In this document: positions 50,651 through 63,380 of the stretch, piece after piece
Numbering within the stretch: the stretch's first letter is position 1
Layout: each line of letters starts with the position of its first letter
Source of the DNA: Saccoglossus kowalevskii
Taxonomy: Eukaryota > Hemichordata > Enteropneusta > Harrimaniidae
Direction of reading: 5' to 3'
Assembly: GCF_000003605.2 (NCBI RefSeq)
Contig: NW_003138902.1
Location: forward strand, 40,428 to 104,427
DNA: 64,000 nucleotides
The notes under the pieces: generated by a model
Database searches by the model: none
The model's input: the letters and a program-made list of their open reading frames with translations, nothing else
Told to the model about the DNA's origin: nothing
Program-made: the position numbers and the translations under genes

Positions 50651-51788
50651 ACATGCCTTTCTTGATTATAGTGTGTACATGCCTTGCTTGTTTATGGTGT
50701 GTACATGCCTTGCTTGTTGATGGTGTGTACATGCCTTGCTTGTTTATGGTGTGTACATGCCTTGCTTGTTTATAGTGTGTACATGCCTTTCTTGTTTATA
50801 GTGTGTACATGCCTTGCTTGTTTATAGTGTGTACATGCCTTGCTTGTTTATAGTGTGTACATGCCTTGCTTGTTTATGGTGTGTACATGCCTTGCTTGTT
50901 TATAGTGTGTACATGCCTTGCTTGTTTATAGTGTGTTCATGCCTTGCTTGTTTATAGTGTGTACATGCCTTGCTTGTTATGGTGTGTACATGCCTTGCTT
51001 GTTTATGGTGTGTACATGCCTTGCTTGTTTATAGTGTGTACATGCCTTGCTTGTTTATAGTGTGTACATGCCTTTCTTGTTTATAGTGTGTACATGCCTT
51101 TCTTGTTTATAGTGTGTACATGCCTTGCTTGTTTATAGTGTGTACATGCCTTGCTTGTTTATAGTGTGTACATGCCTTGCTTGTTTATAGTGTGTACATG
51201 CCTTGCTTGTTTATGGTGTGTACATGCCTTGCTTGTTTATGGTGTGTACATGCCTTGCTTGTTTATAGTGTGTACATGCCTTGCTTGTTTATAGTGTGTA
51301 CATGCCTTGCTTGTTTATAATGTGTACATGCCTTGCTTGTTTATAGTGTGTACATGCCTTGCTTGTTTATGGTGTGTACATGCCTTGCTTGTTTATAGTG
51401 TGTACATGCCTTGCTTGTTTATAGTGTGTACATGCCTTGCTTGTTTATAATGTGTACATGCCTTGCTTGTTTTATGATGTGTACATGCCTTGCTTGTTTA
51501 TGGTGTGTACATGCCTTGCTTGTTTATAGTGTGTACATGCCTTGCTTGTTTATAGTGTGTACATGCCTTTCTTGTTTATAGTGTGTACATGCCTTGCTTG
51601 TTTATAGTGTGTACATGCCTTGCTTGTTTATAGTGTGTACATGCCTTGCTTGTTTATAGTGTGTACATGCCTTGCTTGTTTATAGTGTGTACATGCCTTG
51701 CTTGTTTATGGTGTGTACATGCCTTTCTTGTTTATAGTGTGTACATGCCTTGCTTGTTTATAGTGTGTACATGCCTTGCTTGTTTATA

Positions 51789-52100
51789 GTGAGTACATGC
51801 CTTGCTTGTTTATGGTGTGTACATGCCTTGCTTGTTTATAGTGTGTACATGCCTTGCTTGTTTATAGTGTGTACATGCCTTGCTTGTTTATAGTGAGTAC
51901 ATGCCTTGCTTGTTTATGGTGTGTACATGCCTTGCTTGTTTATAGTGTGTACATGCCTTGCTTGTTTATAGTGTGTACATGCCTTGCTTGTTTATAGTGT
52001 GTACATGCCTTGCTTGTTTATAGTGTGTACATGCCTTGCTTGTTTATAGTGTGTACATGCCTTGCTTGTTTATAGTGAGTACATGCCTTGCTTGTTTATG
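51789..52100 (+). repeat. second copy of the 16428 T3A modules
   Basis: Markers at 51789, 51893 and 52075 repeat the 104- and 182-bp spacing seen at 16428. The G15T unit and plain units just upstream also agree (offset 35361). Downstream the copies part: here a GTTGATAG unit follows, there a GTGTATAC unit. Confidence 0.8.
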
Positions 52101-52738
52101 GTGTGTACATGCCTTGCTTGTTTATAGTGTGTACATGCCTTGCTTGTTTATAGTGTGTACATGCCTTGCTTGTTGATAGTGTGTACATGCCTTGCTTGTT
52201 TATAGTGTGTACATGCCTTTCTTGTTTATAGTGTGTACATGCCTTGCTTGTTTATAGTGTGTACATGCCTTGCTTGTTTATGGTGTGTACATGCCTTGCT
52301 TGTTTATGGTGTGTACATGCCTTGCTTGTTTATAGTGTGTACATGCCTTGCTTGTTTATAGTGTGTACATGCCTTGCTTGTTTATAGTGTGTACATGCCT
52401 TGCTTGTTTATAGTGTGTACATGCATTGCTTGTTTATAGTGTGTACATGCCTTGCTTGTTTATAGTGTGTACATGCCTTGCTTGTTTATAGTGTTATAGT
52501 GTGTACATGCCTTGCTTGTTTATAGTGTGTACATGCCTTGCTTGTTATGGTGTGTACATGCCTTGCTTGTTTATGGTGTGTACATGCCTTGCTTGTTTAT
52601 AGTGTGTACATGCCTTGCTTGTTTATAGTGTGTACATGCCGTTCTTGTTTATAGTGTGTACATGCCTTTCTTGTTTATAGTGTGTACATGCCTTGCTTGT
52701 TTATAGTGTGTACATGCCTTGCTTGTTTATAGTGTGTA

Positions 52739-53231
52739 CATGCCTTGCTTGTTTATAGTGTGTACATGCCTTTCTTGTTTATAGTGTGTACATGCCTTGC
52801 TTGTTTATGGTGTGTACATGCCTTGCTTGTTTATAGTGTGTACATGCCTTGCTTGTTTATAGTTTGTACATGCCTTGCTTGTTTATAGTGTGTACATGCC
52901 TTGCTTGTTTATAGTGTGTACATGCCTTGCTTGTTTATAGTATGTACATTCCTTTCTTGTTTATAGTATGTACATGCCTTGCTTGTTTATAGTATGTACA
53001 TGTCTTTCTTGTTTATAGTGTGTACATGCCTTTCTTGTTTATAGTGTGTACACGCCTTGCTTGTTTATAGTGTGTACACGCCTTGCTTGTTTATAGTGTG
53101 TACATGCCTTGCTTGTTTATAGTGTGTACATGCCTTGCTTGTTTATAGTGTGTACATGCCTTTCTTGTTTATAGTGTGTACATGCCTTGCTTGTTTATAG
53201 TGTGTACATGCCTTGCTTGTTTATAGTGTGT
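52739..53231 (+). repeat. block family C, copy 3
   Basis: It matches 37680-38172 at an offset of 15059 over about 490 bp with one difference seen (CATTCC here, CATTTC there). It contains GTTTGTAC (52862), the G2A units from 52940, CATGTCTTTC and the CACGCC pair. The match ends where this copy enters a G15T unit. Confidence 0.85.
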
Positions 53232-53309
53232 ACATGCCTTTCTTGTTTATGGTGTGTACATGCCTGTCTTGTTTATGGTGTGTACATGCCTTGCTTGTTT
53301 ATGGTGTGG

Positions 53310-53690
53310 ACATGCCTTGCTTGTTTATGGTGTGTACATGCCTTGCTTGTTTATGGTGTGTACATGCCTTTCTTGATTATAGTGTGTACATGCCTTGCTT
53401 GTTTATAGTGTGTACATTCCTTGCTTGTTTATAGTGTGTACATGCCTTGCTTGTTTATGGTGTGTACATGCCTTTCTTGTTTATAGTGTGTACATGCCTT
53501 GCTTGTTTATAGTGAGTACATGCCTTGCTTGTTTATGGTGTGTACATGCCTTGCTTGTTTATAGTTTGTACATGCCTTGCTTGTTTATAGTGAGTACATG
53601 CCTTGCTTGTTTATGGTGTGTACATGCCTTGCTTGTTTATAGTGTGTACATGCCTTGCTTGTTTATAGTGTGTACATGCTTTGCTTGTTG
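53310..53690 (+). repeat. 1508-bp offset duplication, left copy
   Basis: It matches 54818-55198 at an offset of 1508, which is exactly 58 units. Shared rare units are CTTTCTTGATTATAG, CATTCC, two TGAGTAC units, GTTTGTAC and GCTTTGCTTGTTG. The copies part at the GTTGAT unit, which runs into TAATGTG here and TAGTGTG there. Confidence 0.87.
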
Positions 53691-53920
53691 ATAATGTGTA
53701 CATGCCTTTCTTGTTTATATTGTGTACATGCCTTTCTTGTTTATAGTGTGTACATGCCTTGCTTGTTTATAGTGTGTACATGCCTTGCTTGTTTATAGTG
53801 TGTACATGCCTTTCTTGTTGATAGTGTGTACATGCCTTGCTTGTTTATAGTGTGTACATGCCTTGCTTGTTTAAAGTGTGTACATGCCTTGCTTGTTTAT
53901 AGTGAGTACATGCCTTGCTT
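53690..53920 (+). repeat. block family B, copy 5 (right part only)
   Basis: TAATGTG, TATATTGTG, G15T, GTTGATAG, TTAAAG and TGAGTAC units follow in the order seen at 13560-13770, including the private TATATTGTG form. It is therefore closest to copy 2. The left half of the family B chain is absent and replaced by the end of the duplication at 53310-53690. Confidence 0.78.
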
Positions 53921-54817
53921 GTTTATAGTGTGTACATGCCTTGCTTGTTTATAGTGTGTACATGCCTTGCTTGTTTATGGTGTGTACATGCCTTGCTTGT
54001 TTATGGTGTGTACATGCGTTGCTTGTTTATGGTGTGTACATGCCTTGCTAGTTAATGGTGTGTACATGCCTTGCTTGTTTATAGTGTGTACATGCCTTGC
54101 TTGTTTATAGTGTGTACATGCCTTGCTTGTTTATAGTGTGTACATGCCTTGCTTGTTTATAGTGTGTACATGCCTTGCTTGTTTATGGTGTGTACATGCC
54201 TTGCTTGTTTATAGTGTGTACATGCCTTGCTTGTTTATGGTGTGTACATGCCTTGCTTGTTTATAGTGTGTACATGCCTTGCTTGTTTATGGTGTGTACA
54301 TGCCTTGCTTGTTTATGGTGTGTACATGCCTTGCTTGTTTATAGTGTGTACATGCCTTGCTTGTTTATAGTGTGTACATGCCTTTCTTGATTATAGTGTG
54401 TACATGCCTTTCTTGTTTATAGTGTGTACATGCCTTGCTTGTTTATAGTGTGTACATGCCTTGCTTGTTTATAGTGTGTACATGCCTTGCTTGTTTATAG
54501 TGTGTATATGCCTTGCTTGTTTATAGTGTGTACATGCCTTGCTTGTTTATGGTGTGTACATGCCTTTCTTGTTTATAGTGTGTACATGCCTTGCTTGTTT
54601 ATAGTGTGTACATGCCTTGCTTGTTTATAGTGTGTACATGCCTTGCTTGTTTATAGTGAGTACATGCCTTGCTTGTTTATGGTGTGTACATGCCTTGCTT
54701 GTTTATAGTGTGTACATGCCTTGCTTGTTTATAGTGTGTACATGCCTTGCTTGTTGATAGTGTGTACATGCCTTGCTTGTTTATAGTGTGTACATGCCTT
54801 GCTTGTTTATGGTGTGT

Positions 54818-55198
54818 ACATGCCTTGCTTGTTTATGGTGTGTACATGCCTTGCTTGTTTATGGTGTGTACATGCCTTTCTTGATTATAGTGTGTACATG
54901 CCTTGCTTGTTTATAGTGTGTACATTCCTTGCTTGTTTATAGTGTGTACATGCCTTGCTTGTTTATGGTGTGTACATGCCTTTCTTGTTTATAGTGTGTA
55001 CATGCCTTGCTTGTTTATAGTGAGTACATGCCTTGCTTGTTTATGGTGTGTACATGCCTTGCTTGTTTATAGTTTGTACATGCCTTGCTTGTTTATAGTG
55101 AGTACATGCCTTGCTTGTTTATGGTGTGTACATGCCTTGCTTGTTTATAGTGTGTACATGCCTTGCTTGTTTATAGTGTGTACATGCTTTGCTTGTTG
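54818..55198 (+). repeat. 1508-bp offset duplication, right copy
   Basis: This is the right-hand partner of 53310-53690, in register with no indel over about 380 bp. A related but looser version, with CTTTCTTGATTATAG, G15T and TGAGTAC units, lies at about 62520-62990. Confidence 0.87.
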
Positions 55199-55579
55199 AT
55201 AGTGTGTACATGCCTTGCTTGTTTATAGTGTGTACATGCCTTTCTTGTTTATAGTGTGTACATGCCTTGCTTGTTTATAGTGTGTACATGCCTTGCTTGT
55301 TTATAGTGTGTACATGCCTTGCTTGTTTATAGTGTGTACATGCCTTGCTTGTTTATGGTGTGTACATGCCTTGCTTGTTTATAGTGTGTACATGCCTTGC
55401 TTGTTTATAGTGTGTACATGCCTTGCTTGTTTATAGTGTGTACATGCCTTGCTTGTTTATAGTGTGTACATGCCTTGCTTGTTTATAGTGTGTACATGCC
55501 TTTCTTGTTTATAGTGTGTACATGCCTTGCTTGTTTATAGTGTGTACATGCCTTGCTTGTTTATAGTGTGTACATGCCT

Positions 55580-55730
55580 TGCTTGTTATAGTGAGTACAT
55601 GCCTTGCTTGTTTATAGTGTGTACATGCCTTGCTGTTTATAGTGTGTACATGCCTTGCTGTTATAGTGAGTACATGCCTTGCTTGTTAAAGTGTGTCCAT
55701 CCCTGGCTTGTTAATAGTGGTACATGCCTT
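55580..55730 (+). repeat. indel-rich patch of the array
   Basis: Successive units are short by one or two bases (GTTATAGTGAG, GCTGTTTATAG, GCTGTTATAG), then GTTAAAGTGTGTCCATCCCTGGC and AGTGGTACATG. It has the densest losses in the right half. A chance 71-codon forward frame passes through it. Nothing non-repeat is inserted. Confidence 0.6.
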
Positions 55731-57039
55731 GCTTGTTTATAGTGTGTACATGCCTTGCTTGTTTATAGTGTGTACATGCCTTGCTTGTTTATAGTGTGTA
55801 CATGCCTTGCTTGTTTATAGTGTGTACATGCCTTGCTTGTTTATAGTGAGTACATGCCTTGCTTGTTCATGGTGTGTACATGCCTTGCTTGTTTATGGTG
55901 TGTATATGCCATGCTTGTTTATGGTGTGTACATGCCTTGCTTGTTTATAGTGTGTACATGCCTTGCTTGTTTATAGTGTGTACATGCCTTGCTTGTTTAT
56001 AATGTGTACATGCCTTGCTTGTTTATAGTGTGTACATGCCTTGCTTGTTTATGGTGTGTACATGCCTTGCTTGTTTATAGTGTGTACATGCCTTGCTTGT
56101 TTATAGTGTGTACATGCCTTGCTTGTTTATAGTGTGTACATGCCTTGCTTGTTTATGGTGTGTACATGCCTTGCTTGTTCATGGTGTGTACATGCCTTGC
56201 TTGTTTATAGTGTGTACATGCCTTGCTTGTTTATAGTGTGTACATGCCTTGCTTGTTTATAGTGAGTACATGCCTTGCTTGTTTATGGTGTGTACATGCC
56301 TTGCTTGTTTATAGTGTGTACATGCCTTGCTTGTTTATAGTGAGTACATGCCTTGCTTGTTTATGGTGTGTACATGCCTTGCTTGTTTATAGTGAGTACA
56401 TGCCTTGCTTGTTTATAGTGTGTACATGCCTTGCTTGTTTATAGTGAGTACATGCCTTGCTTGTTTATGGTGTGTACATGCCTTGCTTGTTTATGGTGTG
56501 TACATGCCTTGCTTGTTGATAGTGTGTACATGCCTTGCTTGTTGATAGTGTGTACATGCCTTGCTTGTTTATAGTGTGTACATGCCTTGCTTGTTTATGG
56601 TGTGTACATGCCTTGCTTGTTTATGGTGTGTACATGCCTTGCTTGTTTATGGTGTGTACATGCCTTGCTTGTTTATGGTGTGTACATGCCTTGCTTGTTT
56701 ATAGTGTGTACATGCCTTGCTTGTTTATAGTGTGTACATGCCTTGCTTGTTTATGGTGTGTACATGCCTTGCTTGTTTATGGTGTGTACATGCCATGCTT
56801 GTTTATGGTGTGTACATGCCTTGCTTGTTTATAGTGTGTACATGCCTTGCTTGTTTATAGTGTGTACATGCCTTTCTTGTTTATAGTGTGTACATGCCTT
56901 TCTTGTTTATAGTGTGTACATGCCTTGCTTGTTTATGGTGTGTACATGCCTTGCTTGTTTATAGTGTGTACATGCCTTGCTTGTTTATAGTGTGTACATG
57001 CCTTTCTTGTTTATAGTGTGTACATGCCTTTCTTGTTTA

Positions 57040-57510
57040 TAGTGTGTACATGCCTTGCTTGTTTATAGTGTGTACATGCCTTGCTTGTTTATAGTGTGTA
57101 CATGCCTTTCTTGTTTATGGAGTGTACATGCCTGTCTTGTTTATAGTGTGTACATGCCTTGCTTGTTTATGGTGTGTACATGCCTTGCTTGTTTATGGTG
57201 TGTACATGCCTTGCTTGTTTATGGTGTGTACATGCCTTGCTTGTTTATGGTGTGTACATGCCTTGCTTGTTTATAGTGTGTACATGCCTTGCTTGTTTAT
57301 AGTGTGTACATGCCTTGCTTGTTTATAGTGTGTACATGCCTTGCTTGTTTATGGTGTGTACATGCCTTTCTTGTTTATAGTGTGTACATGCCTTGCTTGT
57401 TTATAGTGTGTACATGCCTTGCTTGTTTATAGTGTGTACATGCCTTTCTTGTTTATGGAGTGTACATGCCTGTCTTGTTTATAGTGTGTACATGCCTTGC
57501 TTGTTTATGG
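57040..57510 (+). repeat. 338-bp (13-unit) tandem duplication
   Basis: The TATGGAG marker (A at 57121 and 57459) recurs exactly 13 units apart, each with CCTGTC next, a G15T unit before and TATGG units after. The second copy differs by a GCTTTTTTATGG unit. The same 13-unit distance occurs at 7894-8232 and, with small indels, at 6348-6688. Confidence 0.83.
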
Positions 57511-58999
57511 TGTGTACATGCCTTGCTTTTTTATGGTGTGTACATGCCTTGCTTGTTTATGGTGTGTACATGCCTTGCTTGTTTATAGTGTGTACATGCA
57601 TTGCTTGTTTATAGTGTGTACATGCCTTGCTTGTTTATAATGTGTACATGCCTTGCTTGTTTATAGTGTGTACATGCCTTGCTTGTTTATAGTGTGTACA
57701 TGCCTTGCTTGTTTATAGTGTGTACATGCCTTGCTTGTTTATAGTGAGTACATGCCTTGCTTGTTTATAATGTGTACATGCCTTGCTTGTTTATAGTGTG
57801 TACATGCCTTGCTTGTTTATAGTGTGTACATGCCTTGCTTGTTGATAGTGTGTACATGCCTTGCTTGTTTATAGTGTGTACATGCCTTTCTTGTTTATAG
57901 TGTGTACATGCCTTGCTTGTTTATAGTGTGTACATGCCTTGCTTGTTTATAGTGTGTACATGCCTTGCTTGTTTATAGTGTGTACATGCCTTGCTTGTTT
58001 ATAGTGTGTACATGCCTTGCTTGTTTATAGTGTGTACATGCCTTGCTTGTTTATAGTGTGTACATGCCTTGCTTGTTTATAGTGTGTACATGCCTTGCTT
58101 GTTTATAGTGTGTACATGCCTTGCTTGTTTATAGTGTGTACATGCCTTGCTTGTTTATAGTGTGTACATGCCTTGCTTGTTTATAGTGTGTACATGCCTT
58201 GCTTGTTTATAGTGTGTACATGCCTTTCTTGTTTATAGTGTGTACATGCCTTGCTTGTTTATAGTGTGTACATGCCTTGCTTGTTTATAGTGTGTACATG
58301 CCTTGCTTGTTTATAGTGAGTACATGCCTTGCTTGTTTATGGTGTGTACATGCCTTGCTTGTTTATAGTGTGTACATGCCTTGCTTGTTTATAGTGTGTA
58401 CATGCCTTGCTTGTTTATAGTGTGTACATGCCTTGCTTGTTTATAGTGTGTACATGCCTTGCTTGTTTATAGTGTGTACATGCCTTGCTTGTTTATAGTG
58501 TGTACATGCCTTGCTTGTTTATAGTGTGTACATGCCTTGCTTGTTTATAGTGTGTACATGCCTTGCTTGTTTATAGTGTGTACATGCCTTGCTTGTTTAT
58601 AGTGTGTACATGCCTTGCTTGTTTATAGTGTGTACATGCCTTTCTTGTTAATAGTGTGTACATGCCTTTCTTGTTTATAGTGTGTACATGCCTTGCTTGT
58701 TTATAGTGTGTACATGCCTTCCTTGTTTATAGTGTGTACATGCCTTGCTTGTTAATGGTGTGTACATGCCTTGCTTGTTTACAGTGTGTACATGCCTTGC
58801 TTGTTTATAGTGTGTTCATGCCTTGCTTGTTTATAGTGTGTACATGCCTTGCTTGTTATGGTGTGTACATGCCTTGCTTGTTTATGGTATGTACATGCCT
58901 TGCTTGTTTATAGTGTGTACATGCCTTGCTTGTTTATAGTGTGTACATGCCTTTCTTGTTTATAGTGTGTACATGCCTTGCTTGTTTATAGTGTGTACA

Positions 59000-59215
59000 T
59001 GCCTTGCTTGTTTATAGTGTGTGTACATGCCTTGCTTGTTTATAGTGTGTACATGCCTTGCTTGTTTATAGTGTGTACATGCCTTGCTTGTTTATAGTGT
59101 GTACATGCCTTTCTTGTTGTTTATAGTGTGTACATGCCTTGCTTGTTTATAGTGTGTACATGCCTTGCTTGTTTATAGTGTGTACATGCATGCCTTGCTT
59201 GTTTATAGTGTGTAC
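59000..59215 (+). repeat. cluster of length-variant units
   Basis: In about 200 bp one unit gains TG (GTGTGTGTACATG, 59012), one gains three bases (CTTGTTGTTTATAG, near 59116) and one gains four (GTACATGCATGCC, near 59185). Each gain repeats neighbouring bases. The surrounding units are nearly all plain consensus, so this is a quiet, recently homogenised stretch with a few slippage events. Confidence 0.75.
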
Positions 59216-61019
59216 ATGCCTTGCTTGTTTATAGTGTGTACATGCCTTGCTTGTTTATAGTGTGTACATGCCTTGCTTGTTTATAGTGTGTACATGCCTT
59301 GCTTGTTTATAGTGTGTACATGCCTTGCTTGTTTATAGTGTGTACATGCCTTTCTTGTTTATAGTGTGTACATGCCTTGCTTGTTTATAGTGTGTACATG
59401 CCTTGCTTGTTTATAGTGTGTACATGCCTTTCTTGTTTATAGTGTGTACATGCCTTTCTTGTTTATAGTGTGTACATGCCTTGCTTGTTTATAGTGTGTA
59501 CATGCCTTTCTTGTTTATAGTGTGTACATGCCTTGCTTGTTTATAGTATGTACATGCCTTTCTTGTTTATAGTGTGTACATGCCTTTCTTGTTTATAGTG
59601 TGTACATGCCTTGCTTGTTTATAGTGTGTACATGCCTTGCTTGTTTATAGTGTGTACATGCCTTGCTTGTTTATAGTGTGTACATGCCTTGCTTGTTTAT
59701 AGTGTGTACATGCCTTGCTTGTTTATAGTGTGTACATGCCTTGCTTGTTTATAGTGTGTGTACATGCCTTGCTTGTTTATAGTGTGTACATGCCTTGCTT
59801 GTTTATAGTGTGTACATGCCTTGCTTGTTTATAGTGTGTACATGCCTTGCTTGTTTATAGTGAGTACATGCCTTGCTTGTTTATAGTGAGTACATGCCTT
59901 GCTTGTTTATGGTGTGTACATGCCTTGCTTGTTTATGGTGTGTACATGCCTTGCTTGTTTATAGTGTGTACATGCCTTGCTTGTTTATAGTGTGTACATG
60001 CCTTGCTTGTTTATAGTGTGTACATGCCTTGCTTGTTTATGGTGTGTATACATGCCTTGCTTGTTTATAGTGTGTACATGCCTTGCTTGTTTATAGTGTG
60101 TACATGCCTTGCTTGTTTATAGTGTGTACATGCCTTGCTTGTTTATAGTGTGTACATGCCTTGCTTGTTTATGGTGTGTACATGCCTTGCTTGTTTATGG
60201 TGTGTACATGCCTTGCTTGTTTATAGTGTGTACATGCCTTGCTTGTTTATAGTGTGTACATGCCTTGCTTGTTTATGGTGTGTACATGCCTTGCTTGTTA
60301 ATGGTGTGTACATGCCTTGCTTGTTTATGGTGTGTACATGCCTTGCTTGTTTATAGTGTGTACATGCCTTTCTTGATTATAGTGTGTACATGCCTTGCTT
60401 GTTTATGGTGTGTACATGCCTTGCTTGTTGATGGTGTGTACATGCCTTGCTTGTTTATGGTGTGTACATGCCTTGCTTGTTTATGGTGTGTACATGCCTT
60501 GCTTGTTTATAGTGTGTACATGCCTTGCTTGTTTATAGTGTGTACATGCCTTGCTTGTTTATAGTGTGTACATGCCTTGCTTGTTGATGGTGTGTACATG
60601 CCTTTCTTGTTGATAGTGTGTACATGCCTTGCTTCTTTATAGTGTGTACATGCCTTGCTTCTTTATAGTGTGTACATGCCTTGCTTATTTATAGTGAGTA
60701 CATGCCTTGCTTATTTATGGTGTGTACATGCCTTGCTTGTTTATGGTGTGTACATGCCTTGCTTGTTTATAGTGTGTACATGCCTTGCTTGTTTATAGTG
60801 TGTACATGCCTTGCTTGTTTATAGTGTGTACATGCCTTGCTTGTTTATAGTGTGTACATGCCTTGCTTGTTTATAGTGTGTACATGCCTTGCTTGTTGAT
60901 AGTGAGTACATGCCTTGCTTGTTTATAGTGTGTACATGCCTTGCTTGTTTATAGTGTGTACATGCCTTGCTTGTTTATAGTGTGTACATGCCTTGCTTGT
61001 TTATAGTGTGTACATGCCT

Positions 61020-61385
61020 TGCTTGTATATAGTGTAGTACATGCCTTGCTTGTTTATGGTGTGTACATGCCTTGCTTTGTTTATAGTGTGTACATGCCTT
61101 GCTTGTTTATAGTGTGTACATGCCTCGCTTGTTGATAGTGTATACATGCCTTGCTTGTTTATAGTGTGTACATGCCTTTCTTGTTTATTGTGTGTACATG
61201 CCTTGGTTGTTTATAGTGTGTACATGCCTTGCTTGTTTATGGTGTGTACATGCCTTGCTTGTTTATGGTGTGTACATGCATTGCTTGTTTATAGTGTGTA
61301 CATGCCTTGCTTGTTTATAGTGTGTACATGCATTGATGGTTTATAGTGTGTACATGCCTTTTTTGTTTATGGAGTGTACATGCCT
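61020..61385 (+). repeat. altered patch of the array
   Basis: Changes include GTATATAGTGTAGTACATG, GCTTTGTTT, CCTCGC, TTATTGTGTG, CTTGGTTG, CATTGATGGTTTATAG and CCTTTTTTG. Substitutions are as common as indels here, so it looks partly like mild decay and partly like sequence error. A TATGGAG marker unit closes the patch at 61373. Confidence 0.6.
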
Positions 61386-63199
61386 GTCTTGTTTATAGTG
61401 TGTACATGCCTTGCTTGTTTATGGTGTGTACATGCCTTGCTTGTTTATGGTGTGTACATGCCTTGCTTGTTTATAGTGTGTACATGCCTTGCTTGTTTAT
61501 GGTGTGTACATGCCTTGCTTGTTTATGGTGTGTACATGCCTTGCTTGTTTATAGTGTGTACATGCCTTGCTTTTTTATAGTGTGTACATGCCTTTGCTTG
61601 TTTATAATGTGTACATGCCTTGCTTGTTTATAGTGTGTACATGCCTTGCTTGTTTATAGTGTGTACATGCCTTGCTTGTTTATAGTGTGTACATGCCTTG
61701 CTTGTTTATAGTGTGTACATGCCTTGCTTGTTTATAGTGTGTACATGCCTTGCTTGTTTATGGTGTGTACATGCCTTGCTTGTTTATGGTGTGTACATGC
61801 CTTGCTTGTTTATAGTGTGTACATGCCTTGCTTGTTTATAGTGTGTACATGCCTTGCTTGTTTATAGTGAGTACATGCATTGCATGTTTATGGTGTGTAC
61901 ATGCCTTGCTTGTTTATAGTGTGTACATGCCTTTCTTGTTTATAGTGTGTACATGCCTTGCTTGTTTATAGTGTGTACATGCCTTTCTTGTTTATAGTGT
62001 GTACATGCCTTGCTTGTTTATAGTGTGTACATGCCTTGCTTGTTTATAGTGTGTACATGCCTTGCTTGTTTATGGTGTGTACATGCCTTTCTTGTTTATA
62101 GTGTGTACATGCCTTGCTTGTTTATAGTGTGTACATGCCTTGCTTGTTTATAGTGAGTACATGCCTTGCTTGTTTATGGTGTGTACATGCCTTGCTTGTT
62201 TATAGTGTGTACATGCCTTGCTTGTTTATAGTGTGTACATGCCTTGCTTGTTTATAGTGAGTACATGCCTTGCTTGTTTATGGTGTGTACATGCCTTGCT
62301 TGTTTATAGTGTTACATGCCTTGCTTGTTTATAGTGTGTACATGCCTTGCTTGTTTATAGTGTGTACATGCCTTGCTTGTTTATAGTGTGTACATGCCTT
62401 GCTTGTTTATAGTGTGTACATGCCTTGCTTGTTTATAGTGTGTACATGCCTTGCTTGTTCATGGTGTGGACATGCCTTGCTTGTTTATGGTGTGTACATG
62501 CCTTGCTTGTTTATGGTGTGTACATGCCTTTCTTGATTATAGTGTGTACATGCCTTGCTTGTTTATAGTGTGTACATGCCTTGCTTGTTTATAGTGTGTA
62601 CATGCCTTGCTTGTTTATAGTGTGTACATGCCTTGCTTGTTTATGGTGTGTACATGCCTTTCTTGTTTATAATGTGTACATGCCTTGCTTGTTTATAGTG
62701 AGTACATGCCTTGCTTGTTTATGGTGTGTACATGCCTTGCTTGTTTATAGTGTGTACATGCCTTGCTTGTTTATAGTGTGTACATGCCTTGCTTGTTTAT
62801 AGTGTGTACATGCCTTGCTTGTTTATAGTGTGTACATGCCTTGCTTGTTTATAGTGTGTACATGCCTTGCTTGTTTATAGTGAGTACATGCCTTGCTTGT
62901 TTATGGTGTGTACATGCCTTGCTTGTTTATAGTGTGTACATGCCTTGCTTGTTTATAGTGTGTACATGCTTTGCTTGTTGATAGTGTGTACATGCCTTGC
63001 TTGTTTATAGTGTGTACATGCCTTTCTTGTTTATAGTGTGTACATGCCTTGCTTGTTTATAGTGTGTACATGCCTTGCTTGTTTATAGTGTGTACATGCC
63101 TTGCTTGTTTATAGTGTGTACATGCCTTGCTTGTTTATGGTGTGTACATGCCTTGCTTGTTTATAGTGTGTACATGCCTTGCTTGTTTATAGTGTGTAC

Positions 63200-63380
63200 A
63201 TGCCTTGCTTGTTATAGTGTGTACATGCCTTGCTTGTTTTATAGTGTGTACATGCCTTGCTTGTTTATAGTGTGTACATGCCTTTCTTGTTTATAGTGTG
63301 TACATGCCTTGCTTGTTTATAGTGTGTACATGCCTTGCTTGTTTATAGTGTGTACATGCCTTGCTTGTTTTATAGTGTGT
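63200..63380 (+). repeat. minor length variants near the right end
   Basis: One unit loses a T (GTTATAGTG near 63210) and two gain one (GTTTTATAG near 63237 and 63368). The rest is consensus. The final 50 bases of the window (GTGTTCATGCAAATGC, then CCTTTGCTTGTTATGG) show more changes, but they are too short to tell an array edge from ordinary variation. Confidence 0.65.
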
